Positions 61,001-64,000 of a DNA stretch of 64,000 nucleotides are shown here, in pieces (the stretch's first letter is position 1; every line of letters begins with the position of its first letter). The notes beneath the pieces are model-generated. The model worked only from the letters and a program-made list of their open reading frames with translations. It made no database searches and had not been told where the DNA came from. The position numbers were made by a program, and so were the translations under genes. The stretch comes from Hippophae tibetana. Its lineage: Eukaryota > Streptophyta > Magnoliopsida > Rosales > Elaeagnaceae. The DNA is taken from positions 101,749,816 through 101,813,815 of the forward strand of contig CM072801.1 of assembly GCA_037013495.1 (NCBI GenBank), in the 5' to 3' direction.

Positions 61001-64000
61001 GTAGGAAAATATGAATATATCCCTTATTACTGTTAATAATAATTACTTATTCTTATTTATTTATATTTACATATTTATTATATTTTAATAATATATATAA
61101 TAATAATTTTTCATCTATTTATTTTTATATATTAATTACTTATTTATGGTTATTTATATTTACATATTTATTTATTATATTAATTATTTTTATCAACTTA
61201 CATATATTATTAGTTATATATATTCATATTTTTTATATACTAATAGAAGCTATAATATTTATTTTTATAAAATAATTATATACTAATAGATGTTATAATA
61301 ATTATTTTTTTCCACCTAGGAAGGGTTTTTTTAATTTTATTCAATTGTAAAGTTATATCTTTTGTCGTCTATTTATTTGTTATTATTAATTATTGTCTCT
61401 TATGTATTTTATTTGAGTGTTTATTATTTTGTGTTGGTTGGACTACGTAAATTAATTGATTCTCTTTATTACTTATTTTTAGTTATTGATATTCTTTATT
61501 ATATTTTAATAATATATATAATAATTATTTTTTAACTACTTATTTATTACATAGTAATTACTTATTCTTACTTATTTATATTAACTTATTTATTTATTAT
61601 ATATATTATTTTTATAATATTTGTTTTTATATACTTACATATTCTTAGTTATATATATTCATCTATTTATTATATACTAATAAAATTTAAAATAATTTTT
61701 TTATCCACGTAGCAAGAGTTTTATTTAAGTTTATCCAATTTTAATGTCTATTTTCTCTTGTTCTTGAAGGAAAATATGAATTTATCCCTTATTATTGTAA
61801 ATAATAATTACTTATTCTTATTTATTTATATTTACATATTTATTATATTTTAATAATATATATAATAATAATTTTTCATCTATTTATTTTTATATAATAA
61901 TTACTTATTCATGGTTATTTAAATTTACATATTTATTTATTATATTAATTATTTTTATCAACTTACATATATTCTTAGTTATATATATTCATATTTATTA
62001 TATACTAATAGAAGATATAATATTTATTTTTATAAAATAATTATATACTAATAGAAGTTATAATATTTATTTTTATAAAATAATTATTTTTTTCCACCTA
62101 GCAAGGGTTTTTTTAATTTTATTCAATTGTAATTTTATTATCTTTTGTTGTCTACTTATTTATTTTTATTAATTATTGTCTCTTATGTATTTTATTTGAG
62201 TGTTTATTATTTTGTGTTGGTTGGGCTACGTAAATTAATTGATTCTCTTTATTACTTATTTTTAGTTATTGATATTTTTATTATATTTTAATAATATATA
62301 TAATAATTATTTTTTAACTACTTATTTATTACATAGTAATTACTTATTCTTACTTATTTATATTAACTTATTTATTTATTATATATATTATTTTTATAAT
62401 ATTTGTTTTTATATACTTACATATTCTTAGTTATATATATTCATCTATTTATTATATACTAATAAAATTTAAAATAATTTTTTTATCCACGTAGCAAGAG
62501 TTTTATTTAAGTTTATCCAATTTTAATGTCTATTTTCTCTTGTTCTTGAAGGAAAATATGAATTTATCCCTTATTATTGTAAATAATAATTACTTATTCT
62601 TATTTATTTATATTTACATATTTATTATATTTTAATAATATATATAATAATAATTTTTCATCTATTTATTTTTATATAATAATTACTTATTCATGGTTAT
62701 TTATATTTACATATTTATTTATTATATTAATTATTTTTATCAACTTACATATATTCTTAGTTATATATATTCATATTTATTATATACTAATAGAAGCTAT
62801 AATCTTTATTTTTATAAAATAATTATATACTAATAGAAGTTATAATATTTATTTTTATAAAATAATTATTTTTTCCCACCTAGCAAGGGTTTTTTTTAAT
62901 TTTATTCAATTGTAATTTTATTATCTTTTGTTGTCTACTTATTTATTTTTATTAATTATTGTCTCTTATGTATTTTATTTGAGTGTTTATTATTTTGTGT
63001 TGGTTGGGCTACGTAAATTAATTGATTCTCTTTATTACTTATTTTTAGTTATTGATATTTTTATTATATTTTAATAATATATATAATAATTATTTTTTAA
63101 CTACTTATTTATTACATAGTGATTACTTATTCTTACTTATTTATATTAACTTATTTATTTATTATATTAATTATTTTTATAATATTTGTTTTTATATACT
63201 TACATATTCTTAGTTATATATATTCATGTATTTATTATATACTAATAAAAGTGATAATAATTATTTTTATCCACGTAGCAAGAGTTCTATTTAAGTTTAT
63301 CCAATTTTAACGTCTATTTTTTGTTGTTCTTGTAAGAAAATATGAATCTATCCCTTATTACTATTAATAATAATTACTTATTCTTATTTATTAATATTTA
63401 CATATTTATTATATTTTAATAATATATATAATAATAATTTATCATCTATTAATTTTTATATAGTAATTACTTATTCATGGTTATTTATATTTATATATTT
63501 ATTAATTATATTAATTATTTTTATCAACTTACATATATTCTTAGTTATATATATTCATATTTATTATATACTAATAGAAGCTATAATCTTTATTTTTATA
63601 AAATAATTATTATTTATAATTATTTTTTTCCACCTAGCAAGGGTTTTTTTTTAATTTTATTCAATTGTAACGTTATTATCTTTTGTCGTCTATTTATTTG
63701 TTATTATTAATTATTCTCTCTTATGTATTTTATTTGAGTGTTTATTATTTTGTGTTGGTTGGGCTACGTAAATTAATTGATTCTCTTTATTACTTATTTT
63801 TAGTTATTGATATTCTTTATTATATTTTAATAATATATATAATAATTATTTTTTAACTACTTATTTATTACATAGTAATTACTTATTCTTACTTATTTAT
63901 ATTAACTTATTTATTTATTATATATATTATTTTTATAATATTTGTTTTTATATACTTACATATTCTTAGTTATATATATTCATCTATTTATTATATACTA
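55034..64000 (+). repeat. AT-rich satellite array, right block
   Basis: Completes the monomer split by element 2 (464 + 326 - 5 = 785 bp), then monomers starting at about 55360, 56143, 56928, 57684, 58439, 59224, 60006, 60788, 61560, 62337, 63119 and 63875. Same orientation as the other blocks. The ATACAAATAAAAG variant is common here (55360, 58439, 59224, 60788), as in the left block, and the regular 3.11-kb higher-order pattern of 31-47 kb is not evident. No gene is seen. The array runs off the end of the window. Confidence 0.93.

Noticed and set aside
198-63310. Dozens of 61-83-residue ORFs repeated along the satellite, rich in I, Y, F and L, resembling small membrane proteins
   Set aside because: They begin at GTG or ATG in AT-only sequence with few stop-forming words, occur once per monomer because the DNA is tandemly repeated, and are closed in monomers with a single-base change. 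No start context, no codon pattern and no neighbouring gene supports translation.
1-64000. Organellar or AT-rich protist origin suggested by the extreme AT content
   Set aside because: Complete Athila-type elements with plant tRNA-Asp priming, TATA/G-box promoters and 5-bp duplications indicate plant nuclear DNA.

Overview
The window is plant nuclear heterochromatin. About 43 kb is a very AT-rich, head-to-tail satellite array. Two LTR retrotransposons of the Athila-like branch of Ty3/gypsy have inserted into it in opposite orientations. Athila pol signatures, a tRNA-Asp primer site and an AT-rich satellite point to a flowering plant. The species cannot be named from the sequence. No host protein gene, tRNA, rRNA or CRISPR array is visible.

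Layout: 1-3222 satellite; 3223-16832 element 1 (+ strand, 13.6 kb, looks whole); 16833-47880 satellite with higher-order structure; 47881-55033 element 2 (- strand, 7.15 kb, non-autonomous, no coding region); 55034-64000 satellite. Removing each element together with one 5-bp target duplication leaves an ordinary satellite monomer of about 781-785 bp. Both insertions are therefore clean and later than array formation.

Satellite: the monomer is about 785 bp, with a shorter class of 755-757 bp, and all copies share one orientation. Each monomer is an old dimer of two related halves (about 390 + 395 bp). Variant monomers form roughly 2.33-kb trimer-like higher-order repeats at about 20-31 kb and roughly 3.11-kb tetramer-like ones at about 31-47 kb. 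One 3.1-kb block has been duplicated very recently.

Element 1: LTRs of 1997 and 1995 bp, tRNA-Asp primer site, a structured leader, a separate gag ORF (445 aa), then a second ORF (1723 aa) carrying another gag fused to protease, reverse transcriptase, RNase H and integrase, then a 1.9-kb 3' noncoding region, polypurine tract and 3' LTR. The stand-alone extra gag is the most unusual feature. Element 2 keeps the LTRs, primer site, leader hairpins, 3' noncoding region and polypurine tract, so it could be mobilised only by proteins supplied in trans. Comparing the two elements exposes several conserved RNA hairpins, one with a compensatory base-pair change. Both elements look very young from their nearly identical LTR pairs.
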